In this document: one piece after another, positions 56,456-64,000 of the stretch | Layout of the letters: each line of letters begins with the position of its first letter | Numbering within the stretch: the stretch's first letter is position 1 | From: Poecilobothrus nobilitatus | Lineage: Eukaryota; Arthropoda; Insecta; Diptera; Dolichopodidae | Assembly: GCA_947095535.1 (NCBI GenBank) | Contig: OX352772.1 | Coordinates: 119,592,191-119,656,190 of the forward strand | Length of the DNA stretch: 64,000 bases | Direction of reading: 5' to 3' | Notes under the pieces: model-generated | Databases searched by the model: none | Seen by the model: the letters and a program-made list of their open reading frames with translations, nothing else | What the model was told of the DNA's origin: nothing | Made by a program: the position numbers and the translations under genes

Positions 56456-57286
56456 TTATTTTATATTTAATTTTTTTTCCTCTTTGTATTTATCAACTTC
56501 ATTTTGAATAAAATTAAGTATTTTTAATTTAAAAGAATTTAAATCTTTTGTTTCAATTTCATCTAAATAACTCTCTACTATTTGATTAAAACCATCATGT
56601 TTGCGTTTTTCTTGGGCCTCATCCAATTTTTTTTGAATTAATTCTTCCGTTTTGCTTATTGAGGCCAGAAATTTATTTTGAATTATTAGTTCTTCATCAT
56701 TTTTCTTTCTTTTTTTCGACGGGTAGCAGTTTGATTAGAATTTTCTGTTGCATTCCATTCTTCATTACTAACAACTTCTTCAAAATAAAATGTAGATGGT
56801 GGCGTAAATAAAGTTGAGGACGAGTCATATAATGTATTGAGAAAACTCTCACTACTTTCTTCTGTTTCAAGAACATTGGAAGATGTTCTGAAAATAAATA
56901 ATATTTTTCAAATATTCAGAATTTATAATAAAATTCTTTTTACTTTTTTGGAATAACATGATCCTTTAAAAATAGTAAGGAATCAAAATACTTCCATTTT
57001 CCAAGATAGTCGTCGTTGTTAGCCCCACTTCCAGAAGGTTTACCTGATTCTTTGTTAAATTCTTTTACAAATTTATCCCTTAAACTTTTCCATCTTATTC
57101 TACAGCTTTCCTCTGTTTGAAAATTAAATTAGTTTTTTTTTCTAAAATTTATCAAATAACATACCTGTTTCACCAATTTTTTTTGATATTTTTTGCCACG
57201 CCAAGGCCTTGTTTTTTATATTCTTTTAAAGATTTATCAAAAATTATTGGATACTTTTCAATTTCCGCAATTAATTTTTCTTCCAT
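56456..57286 (-). pseudogene. Harbinger MADF/Myb-like DNA-binding protein, frameshifted
   Basis: The partner protein that brings the Harbinger nuclease to DNA ends. ATG at 57286: LIAEIEKYPIIFDKSLKEYK, a one-base shift, then AWQKISKKIGET, an intron (GTATGT...AAACAG, about 57121-57166), SCRIRWKSLRDKFVKEF and DYLGKWKYFDSLLFLKDH: a MADF domain with its conserved Trp residues. A second intron lies at about 56885-56945. The C-terminal half is acidic, then Lys/Glu-rich helical, and ends at 56456. A further shift lies near 56720 in an AAAAAAG run. Confidence 0.7.
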
Positions 57287-57599
57287 ATTTTTTATGAATT
57301 TTTAAAAATTTTTCTTAAAGCTTTTAAAACTATTTTGAATGGGAACAACCACAAAATTTAACTTTGACAAATCAAAAAATGACAACTATAAACCAATATA
57401 AAATAAAAACAAAAAACAAATAAAAAAATTGATTGTCAACGCGACCAAAAGTAGAAAGTTGTTCTACTCTAGCGTCGCTTTTCAATTTGGTCAAGTTCCA
57501 TTTAAATCAATGTATTCTACTTAAACGTCAAAGCGACGCTAGAAGCGACGCGAGCATTGGGTCATCACATTTACATCTTTATCACCTATTATATAATTA

Positions 57600-58312
57600 T
57601 AAATTATATTCAATTATATCTGTGTATATAAAAAACATATCTGTTTTAATAATTGGAATTAATTGTACACTATCTATAAAAGTTTTGAAAGCTTCTATTG
57701 CACGTGATTTATATTTTTTAAAATCTGTAACTTTAAAAGATACTTGATTGAAACATGTTGTCAAAAGTCCTTCGAGGGTATAAGCGTACTTTACTCTTAT
57801 TTTTATATCTATTTTAGGTCTAGTATGTTAGGTCTACATATTGTAGTGTAACTTATATTTTTAGGCATCTCCTCAGCTTTTGCTGGTTGTATATAATTAA
57901 CATAATCGTTTATAAAATTTAAAATTTCCCAAATCAATTGTCGTTCAACTTCTTTTCTTGTAAACCTATTAAGTGGGCGTATATTTTGAAGTAGTGTTGG
58001 TAATAGAAAAACTTTCCAGTCGCATATCATTTGTTTTTCTATGTATTGAATATATGATGTTCCAACTCCTATCATATATTTCTGCATACCTTTAATAAAT
58101 ATTTGAGTACTTTTTTCCCATTCTTCACCATACACATTTGGAACGAAATCATTAAAATAGATTTCTGAAATACCGACTTTCCACCTTGAATCACACATGT
58201 ATTTACTCATTTTATTTGTAAAAGATGATAATGAATTTTCTGGATAATAGTTCATAGATGAATCACTAAGTAAAGTGACATAAAATTCTTCATTTACTTG
58301 TATGTTGTCCAT
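57600..58312 (-). pseudogene. Polinton minor capsid (penton-like, single jelly-roll) protein, broken
   Basis: Starts at the ATG at 58312 with EEFYVTLLSDSSMNYYPENSLSSFTNKMSKYM and WKVGISEIYF, the characteristic front of the Polinton penton-like protein. Open to 57809; the C-terminal part continues in other frames to about 57620 (SRAIEAFKTFIDSVQLIPI). It would close the capsid vertices. The Harbinger element cuts in just downstream, and part of the gene is repeated at 55012-55300. Confidence 0.85.
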
Positions 58313-58317
58313 GAGCT

Positions 58318-58977
58318 TGTGGATTTATTCTTACGAATTGGAAAATTAAGTTCTGTTTGAGTACTAAATGCTATAGCTGACCTTAAAAGACGTCTTGATG
58401 AATTATTCAACTCTTTAGTATTTATAGTTTTTTCTTTTTTCGTTGGTGGGCTTGGGCTATCTAAAGGAACAGTTATAATGTCTCCTGTATCAGTTTCAAA
58501 AATTTGTACATTTTCATTTCTAATTGATTTTCTTTTCTAAAACGTTCTCCAACTGAAGCGCCTGACAATGGTTTTGTTAAAATATTTTCTTGAATTTCAT
58601 CATCAAATACTTGGTCATCAGCTTCTTCTTCATATACTTCTTCTTCAGGTACAACTTGTGTTCCAACATTTTTATATTTAGGAAAATGCGACTGAGATTC
58701 CGCATCTATATAAATTGGTTTTGCACGAGTTTGAGTACCTTTTGTTTCCGTAATTTTTACTCTTTCTTCCAAAGAAGTTTTCGTTTTTTGTTTCTTATTT
58801 TAAATAGATTTTGTCTGTATAAATACCATTTTTGAGTATCTGATGAAGATGTTTATTTGTCAATATTTTTTTCATAATTTTATCCAACTCTTTGAGTTCA
58901 GCGTCTGTATTTTGCTTCATTTTCTCATAAATCTCGGGTTTTAGAATTATCATTTTGTTAAATGTTGTATTATTCAT
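58318..58977 (-). pseudogene. Acidic Polinton protein of unknown role, frameshifted
   Basis: ATG at 58977 overlaps the previous stop (ATGA). First part KMIILKPEIYEKM...ELDKIMKKIL...IYTDKIYLK, a pattern I associate with a conserved Polinton ORF (helical; LD..M..IL...K..LY). After a TAA near 58798 the same region continues as RVKITETKGTQTRAKPIYI, an acidic stretch (EEEVYEEEADD), SVGERFRKEN, and in another frame FETDTGDIITVPLDSPSPP and SRRLLRSAIAF to about 58318. Function unknown; the position next to the penton gene suggests a virion component. Confidence 0.5.
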
Positions 58978-59258
58978 TTTATAAAATTTCCGATTATTCC
59001 TGATAGTACTGCATCAAGAAGTGTAGGTAAAAATCCACCACGTTGAATAATAATATTTCTTTTGCTATTTATAGAATTTTCACGGCAAATGAGTGATCTT
59101 AATTTCTTTTTATACTTTCGTAATTGTTTTGTTGCTTTTTTATTCAGGTTACAATTACCTTTTAAAATATTTAATACTATTTCACAAATTGTTTTAATTA
59201 CTTCAGGGTCACAGTGTTTTATAATTACTTTCTGCAATTTTAGTTTAGAGGTTTTTAA
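58974..59258 (-). CDS. Small GG-motif Polinton protein, about 87-94 aa
   Basis: Open from just after the ATPase stop (same frame) to 58974; no ATG at the front (TTG at 59237), so the start is lost or made by splicing. Basic middle (KKATKQLRKYKKKLRS), then IIIQRGGFLPTLLDAVLSGIIG, a GG followed by a hydrophobic tail. Small basic proteins with QRGGF-type sites before a membrane-active-looking helix occur in Polintons and adintovirus-like elements and have been likened to adenovirus pX/pVI. Role inferred only. Confidence 0.5.
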   Translation of the reverse strand, partial: LKTSKLKLQKVIIKHCDPEVIKTICEIVLNILKGNCNLNKKATKQLRKYKKKLRSLICRENSINSKRNIIIQRGGFLPTLLDAVLSGIIGNFIK

Positions 59259-59264
59259 TAGGTG

Positions 59265-59829
59265 CTATATATGACGATTGTTCTTCAAACGTTTCAATTC
59301 TTCCTCAAATTGTTCTAATTTATCTCTCGTACAATAACACAAACCTTTTCCAAATATATCACTTCTTAATCGAAATATGTCATTAACGTCTCTAATAAGA
59401 TCTATTAATATATAGCCGTATGGGACTGACATCACATCATTATATACTTTTCCAAATGCTTTGATTTGCGATTTATCTTTTGGATTTTTGAAAAGTACTA
59501 GATATTTACAGTTAAGTGAAATATCTCTTGAAAATTTAGCCTGGTGAAAAACATTTTGTGTTACAAATATTACTGATAAATTTCTATGATGTGATCCTCT
59601 AGTAAATAAATCACATACATACTTATCATGAGAATTTAACATCATATCATCGATAATAATTAACAAAGGAATATTTTGGAACGGCATTTTGTCTGGATTA
59701 CACCAAATAATTCCATTAATATGTGGTTGTACATTTTCTTTTTTATATTTTATTAAATTATGAATAAAAGTGGTTTTACCAATCATCAATTGGCCCCGCA
59801 ACCATCATAGTAAATGGGTGAAACAGCAT
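59265..59829 (-). pseudogene. atp: Polinton packaging ATPase (A32/FtsK-HerA type), frameshift in the P-loop
   Basis: Pumps DNA into capsids. ATG at 59829 (MLFHPFTMMVAGP); the frame breaks inside Walker A by a small indel and continues as MIGKTTFIHNL from 59800 to 59265. Walker B is PLLIIIDDMM, followed by TRGSHHRNLSVIFVTQNVF, the conserved sensor region, and SLNCKYLVLFKNPKDKSQI. Apart from the P-loop lesion the reading frame is whole. The downstream GG-motif ORF lies in the same frame after a TAG. Confidence 0.9.
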
Positions 59830-59949
59830 ATTTGTATTAGTTAAAAACTAACATTGGTAACCTATATTTTTAGGAAAAGCTCTTTTTTCGAAGTGAATAT
59901 AAATGTAAATTTAGAAATTCTAATGAACATTCTTTCGTAAACCTTCAAC

Positions 59950-60459
59950 ATGAATAATCAAATTTTCGTAGTTGATCTACAATTTTTAAAAGGAAATGAA
60001 AAGCAATATTTCCTAAAAGAACTGGCTATACTAATTTACTAGTTTAATTCCTACTGTATATCACTTCAAACCACCATACCCTGCAAAAGAACTCAGTCCA
60101 GAGGGAAATTATAATAACCAGTATCGCGAAAATAAAATAAATGGACTTAAATTGAATAACGGTTTAATTGAATATTTAGACATAAAACCTATATTAAAAT
60201 ACTATTATTAAACCTATATTAAAATACTATTACTAAGGAAAAAATTTATATTAAAGAAGAGCAATGGAAACATTTTCTTGAAAAGCACATTGACAGTGTT
60301 AAAATAGAAGATCTAAGCAGAGACTTGACGTCATTATCAAAGATTGAAAATTTTAAATCAACATGTCCTATACACTATACAAATACCAGTTTCAGATGTG
60401 CTGCAAAAAACTGTTTTAATGTCTATATGCATCTCTTAAAAGAAAAAATATTAAATTAA
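59950..60459 (+). pseudogene. Degraded Polinton-associated conserved ORF
   Basis: Plus-strand traces in three frames: MNNQIFVVDLQFLKGNEKQYFLKEL (59950 on), YHFKPPYPAKELSPEG (60059 on), KHFLEKHIDSVKIEDLSRDL and CPIHYTNTSFRCAAKNCFNVYMHLL ending at the TAA 60457-60459. The succession (D-x-Q-F...KE, KPPYP, a CPxH...CAxxN tail) matches a protein family often seen in arthropod Polintons and other virus-derived loci, as I remember it. Function unknown; the D...KE start hints at a nuclease. Confidence 0.5.
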
Positions 60460-60984
60460 GATTTTTCAAATTTATATACAGACAGACGTATATAATCAAA
60501 GACGTATAGAAAAATTGGATTTCACTATTTCTGCAATCTTAACATGATCATCGTAAAAAATTTTTCAACCCAGATTTCTATAAAATTGTAAAATATTTCT
60601 AGTTAAATAAAAATTTCTGTTTATTTTTATATTCTTGTTTTCAAAATAGGTACCAAATGCAATTAACCTGATGACATGGATTTGTTTTTCTTTTTTTATT
60701 CTTTGCAGATTATGCAACATACAATGAACCTAAGCAACATGTTAATCGTTAAGTGATTCCATAACTTTAATTTTTTCAACATTCTTACAAACAAAAAATA
60801 TCTTACACGACAAAATGACAATAATTATTAATTCTCTTCTTAAAAAAAAAAAAAAAAATTGGTTCTTTTTCCAATGGTTTGATCATTATGTAGACAGAAA
60901 AACAGGTTTGTACTTTTTCTTTATGAATTTTAAAGATGCGTTGTACCTTTTAAAATTGTTGTATCTTGTACGTTTAAATTTTTT
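60460..60984. other. Polinton right non-coding region
   Basis: AT-rich DNA leading into the right inverted repeat. GTAAGAATGTTGAAAAAA-type blocks (in reverse near 60770-60800) recur at 61120 and at 39515. No gene is supported. Confidence 0.5.
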
Positions 60985-61467
60985 TGTTTTTTTTTCTTTT
61001 TACATTTATCAACCATTTTTTCTTTCTACTTTCATATGTGCCTATTTCTTAAGCCAAGCCAACATCAATATTTGATTTTCCGTTGATATTTTTTTGATTT
61101 CCTGTTTTTTTTTTTTTCAACATTCTTACATAACAATTAATTAATGGTTTTTCCTTCCTCTTCTTTAAATATTTGTCATAAAAAAAAACGAAAGAAAAAG
61201 AAAACAAGAAATAAATGCAAACATATCAAAATTGCAAGCAAAAATAAAAAGCAATTTTTTCTTACTATTTCCATGTTTACCTATTACTTAAAACAAGTAT
61301 ACAATCTTTATAAACAACTAGACTTTTCTGTCTGACCTATTTTTATGACATTAACTTACTTCCTGTCTGACCTAAATACGGTTTGACCTACTTCCGGGTG
61401 ACCTTGACCTACTTCCGAGTGACCTTGACCTATTGACCTGTCTGGTCCAAGTGCCTACCTCTCTACT
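60985..61467 (-). repeat. Polinton right terminal inverted repeat
   Basis: The reverse complement begins AGTAGAGAGGTAGGCACTTGGACCAGACAGG and matches the left end, with extra copies of the AGGTCAAGGTCAC-CGGAAGT and GGTCAGACAG motifs, making it longer than the left repeat. Outer edge fixed by the GGTATA duplication at 61468-61473. Confidence 0.88.
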
Positions 61468-61473
61468 GGTATA

Positions 61474-61860
61474 TCTTCAATCTAAAAATTTCAAACAATA
61501 GGTGCTACTATGAGCTATACAAATATGTGTATAATAAATATATACTTGTGCTATACGGTGTCTTAATTTACCGTTATGCGAAACTGAATTATTGCAAAAT
61601 CCTTTAACCCTTCTATCTTCTATACGGTTTAAATTCGAAACTTGAAATTTTGACAGATGTTAGATTTTTGAAAATAAGTATGAGTCATTTCAGAAATTTT
61701 TTTTGTAACATCCCCCGTTTAGGAGCTGTAAGGGATCAAAAACTGAAAATTTCCAATTTTTAAACACCTGTTAAAATTTTTTTGAAGTATACATAAAAAT
61801 TAAAGCTTCAACATTATACTCTTATTTCTGTTAACAGCTTTTTTCAATAATATAGGGTTA
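61474..61860 (+). repeat. DINE/INE-1-like repeat, part right of the Polinton
   Basis: The continuation of 38484-38958. It matches 9830-10200 (TTTACCGTTATGCGAAAC, ACATCCCCCGTTTAGGAGCT, TTTTTAAACACCTG, AAATTAAAGCT). Joining the two halves across one GGTATA gives an uninterrupted repeat. Confidence 0.75.
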
Positions 61861-62389
61861 GTTTAGAATTGACGAAAGTGTTACTTGATTTTTTCAAATT
61901 TTCTAACAAATTTCTTTAACGAATTTTTTTGCATTTTGTTTTACTCGATAATTTTAAATTGTTGAGGATATAATGCGTAGTACAAAAAAATGTAAATAAA
62001 TAAACAACATAACGGTTGCTTGAAGAATTTTTATTTATATGATATTGATATGCATACATACTTATATAATATCATGTTTATTTACATATCGTATATGTCA
62101 CTGATGAATGAATGATAATAGTATAGATGTATATTATATAGCACAGTATTTACATACATATATGTATTTTATTGTACTTATAAGAAATTATTCTATGAAT
62201 GGAAATATTTTTAAAGAAATATTGCAATGTATGGCGATATACTTATAACAATATAAATATACTATGTGCGCATTAATATAATGTATATTTAAAATTATAT
62301 TTACTATTTTGTAATTTAATATACATTTACCGGTTAGTATTAAATGGTACTATAGAATATTTGAAAAAGTTTTGGATTGAAAATATATT
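61861..62389. other. AT-rich stretch with ATATGTAT-type repeats
   Basis: No gene recognised. It contains many short TATAC/ATATGTA motifs (62040-62340) and nothing that I can classify. Confidence 0.5.
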
Positions 62390-62570
62390 TGAACATATGT
62401 AGAACCCATAGTTCTAGAAATTATAAAATTCACCCAAATTATTTTAAAATACTAAAATATTAAAAAAATAATATTGTAAGAAGAGTGACAGGCTGTGAAC
62501 ATACTAACGGTTCGTACGGGTATCTAAGAGTTGACAAAGGCAACTGCATTCTTTCTGGTTTTTTTTGTTT
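62390..62570 (-). repeat. Dispersed segment shared with the 2.8-kb tandem unit
   Basis: Reverse complement of 19800-19985 (ACCCATAGTTCTAGAAATTATAAAATTCACCC..., then ACGGTTCGTACGGGTATCTAAGAGTTGAC), about 90% identical by eye. It lies beside a LINE endonuclease remnant as in the tandem locus, but in the opposite relative orientation. Confidence 0.75.
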
Positions 62571-62639
62571 TTATAGGAATTGTTTTTGTATATTTTTTTA
62601 TTAAAAAGGTTAATTTAGAAACAAAGTAATCAAAATTAT

Positions 62640-63357
62640 CGTGCGTACTAATTGTGGTCTAAAAATTATCACTAGCAAGTCTGTCAAAGTCAACAACTGT
62701 TTTAGATTGCTTAATTTTTTCGATATATGGTGATTTATCTACACTTATTAAAAACATTTGATGGTCAGATATATCAACTACATGGAAAAAATATTGCTTT
62801 TGAATCATATCTGTAAAAAAATGGTCTATCACCGTTTTTGAAGTTTTTCCAATTATAGTAGCAAATTCTGCTATGATTTTATTATAAATTACGAATCCGT
62901 TCATTAGTAGCATATTGCCATAATTTCATAACTATCATTATAACTATGCTTATTGAATAAATTTAAATTGAAATCTCCTATAAAGATAGACTGTTTGAAT
63001 GTAGTGGTAATCTCCTCCACCTTAGCAAGAAAATTATCTACCTTAGTTTCTTGTGACCTATGTATTGAAAAAGCATTAATGTTTTTTTTTCCTAAATTCA
63101 TCCCTAAAATATTAGCCTTTTGAAATTTTTCCTCAAAAAGTAACGAACTGCTTAAGCATTCTTTCACATAAGTAGCCGCGCCACCATATGCATTTCCTCT
63201 ATTTGAGAAATAGCCTATAAATCCAGGTAAATTAAAAAATTGATTTTCCGCTTTTTTTAGCCAAATTTATGTTACAAAAACAATATGTACTTCTCATTTA
63301 TAACTACAAATTAATTCTTCTAGATTATATAATTTATTTCGGAGACTTGGGATATTT
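62640..63357 (-). pseudogene. LINE endonuclease domain, broken
   Basis: Minus-strand AP-type endonuclease: YLNIPSLRNKLYNLEELI (start, about 63357), FIGYFSNRGNAYGGAATYVK, IFIGDFNLNLFNKHSYND (62904-63167), then IGKTSKTVIDHFFTDMI and DISDHQMFLI (62659-62913), the SDH active-site end. Two frame changes. No reverse transcriptase is found beyond 62640, where a dispersed repeat follows. Confidence 0.75.
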
Positions 63358-63557
63358 AAATATATTATATTTAAATTATATTATATTTAAATTATATTTA
63401 TAACTCTCCTCTATTACTTTTTGATCTACTCTTTTATAATGAGAGACTTTTAAGTTACTTCTTATATTTTCTATCTCATGACCCATTCACATAACCAAAG
63501 AAACAAATATAATCCATACGCATTGCAATTATAAGCATGATCATTTTTAATATTAAA

Positions 63558-64000
63558 CAAGTAAATGTAACAGTAAGTCGATGCAACCGACTTATTAATA
63601 CCCTACACCTGAATAATTCGAATTAAATTCAAAATCCATAAGTTTTTTTGCCAGCTGCTTGAAATAAGTCCCTTTTCTGTCTTATTCAACTCGAATTTCA
63701 GGAACGTAAAAGAAGCATCCTCTTGGGATATGCTTGAAACCTTTGTAAAAAATTATAAGTTTCTATCTTTATTAATTTCGAAGATTGTTAGTCCTTGGGA
63801 GGTGTGTGTCAGGTACCCGAAGTGCCACTCCAATTCATCGAATCCATCTCAGGAATATAAAGAAAACATGCCAGAACACCCTTGTACTAAATTTAAAAGT
63901 TCTACTTTTGTTGGTTTTGAAGACATGCTCGTTGCTCTTGTGCTCGTCCGGAAGTTTCCAAAATACGAACCCATGGTTCAAATTCTTTCAAATGTCAGTT
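63558..64000 (-). repeat. DINE-1-like satellite element (copy 3), cut by the window edge
   Basis: Begins CAAGTAAATGTAACAGTAAGTCGATGCAACCGACTTATTAATACCCTACACCTG, which is the stem-loop end of the element in reverse. It then follows the same sequence as 45694 onward (CTTATTCAACTCGAATTTC, CCTTGGGAGG) into the tandem monomers at the window end. It keeps the end block that copy 2 lost. Confidence 0.75.

Larger units (their letters stand above)
55301..57560. mobile_element. PIF/Harbinger transposon inside the Polinton
   Basis: Carries the two genes typical of the superfamily, a DDE nuclease (plus strand) and a MADF/Myb-like DNA-binding protein (minus strand), convergently arranged. Near the right end, GCGTCGCT motifs form an imperfect palindrome (57470-57560), probably the terminal or subterminal repeat. 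The left terminal repeat is missing, so the element is truncated there by the rearrangement that produced the penton duplication. No TWA target pair could be assigned. Confidence 0.8.
38959..61467. mobile_element. Polinton/Maverick virus-like DNA transposon, both ends preserved
   Basis: A 22.5-kb element with inverted ends that start AGTAGA(T/G)AG(A/G)TAGGCACTTGG (AG...CT is the Polinton rule) and a 6-bp target duplication. It encodes the diagnostic set: protein-primed type-B DNA polymerase, retroviral-type integrase, adenain-like protease, A32-type packaging ATPase, and major and minor jelly-roll capsid proteins, plus small virion-type and unknown ORFs. Early-type genes (polymerase, integrase) read rightward and the virion block leftward. 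It holds a SINE/ATA block, a DINE-like element and a Harbinger element, so its own length is about 15 kb. Stops and frameshifts in most core genes mean that this copy cannot move or form particles by itself. Confidence 0.93.

Noticed and set aside
1..64000. CRISPR arrays, bacterial operons or replication origins
   Set aside because: No regularly spaced direct repeats with unique spacers and no bacterial gene pattern; introns and retroelements show a eukaryotic genome.

Overview
The window looks like insect chromosomal DNA, most probably from a fly: it is very AT-rich and holds jockey-type LINEs, hairpin-ended DINE-1/INE-1-like repeats carrying the pyrimidine block CCGTCCGTCCG, GT-AG introns and TATA-plus-initiator promoters. 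I see no host gene. Almost everything recognisable is a transposable element or a remnant of one, most are broken, and many sit inside one another.

Layout. 1-9.6 kb: a degraded minus-strand LINE (LINE-A), a second 3' piece of it, an endonuclease remnant and simple or short tandem repeats. 9.6-10.7 kb: a dispersed repeat present again around 38.5 and 61.5 kb. 10.9-14.6 kb: a jockey-type LINE whose ORF2 is interrupted by a block of ATA microsatellite. 15.1-18.2 kb: a hAT element whose transposase has one in-frame stop in front of the dimerisation domain. 18.3-25.3 kb: LINE ORF1 sequence caught in a nearly perfect 2.8-kb tandem duplication. 25.3-38.5 kb: fragments of LINE, copia, Ty3/gypsy, a DINE-like satellite element, a further LINE and, inside that LINE, a piggyBac.

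The main object is 38959-61467: a Polinton/Maverick (virus-like DNA transposon) with both ends preserved. It has AGTAGA... terminal inverted repeats and an exact 6-bp target duplication, GGTATA, inside the dispersed repeat that flanks it. Going in from the left it carries a protein-primed type-B DNA polymerase and an integrase with a chromodomain-like tail (plus strand), two small plus-strand genes, then a minus-strand virion block: an unknown protein, an adenain-type cysteine protease, a small unknown protein, the major capsid protein, a basic core-like protein, the minor capsid (penton-like) protein, an acidic protein, a small GG-motif protein and a packaging ATPase. A degraded plus-strand gene of a Polinton-associated family closes the right end. 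Polymerase, integrase, MCP, ATPase and others carry stops or frameshifts, so this copy is defective; the protease, the core-like protein and two small ORFs are still open. It was itself invaded by a tRNA-headed SINE with ATA satellite, a 4-kb DINE-like satellite element (which holds a 1.6-kb terminal-inverted-repeat element with a 9-bp target duplication) and a PIF/Harbinger transposon accompanied by a partial duplication of the penton gene.

61.5-64 kb: the rest of the split host repeat, another LINE endonuclease remnant and the start of a further DINE-like satellite element cut by the window edge. All calls come from reading the sequence; no database search was possible.
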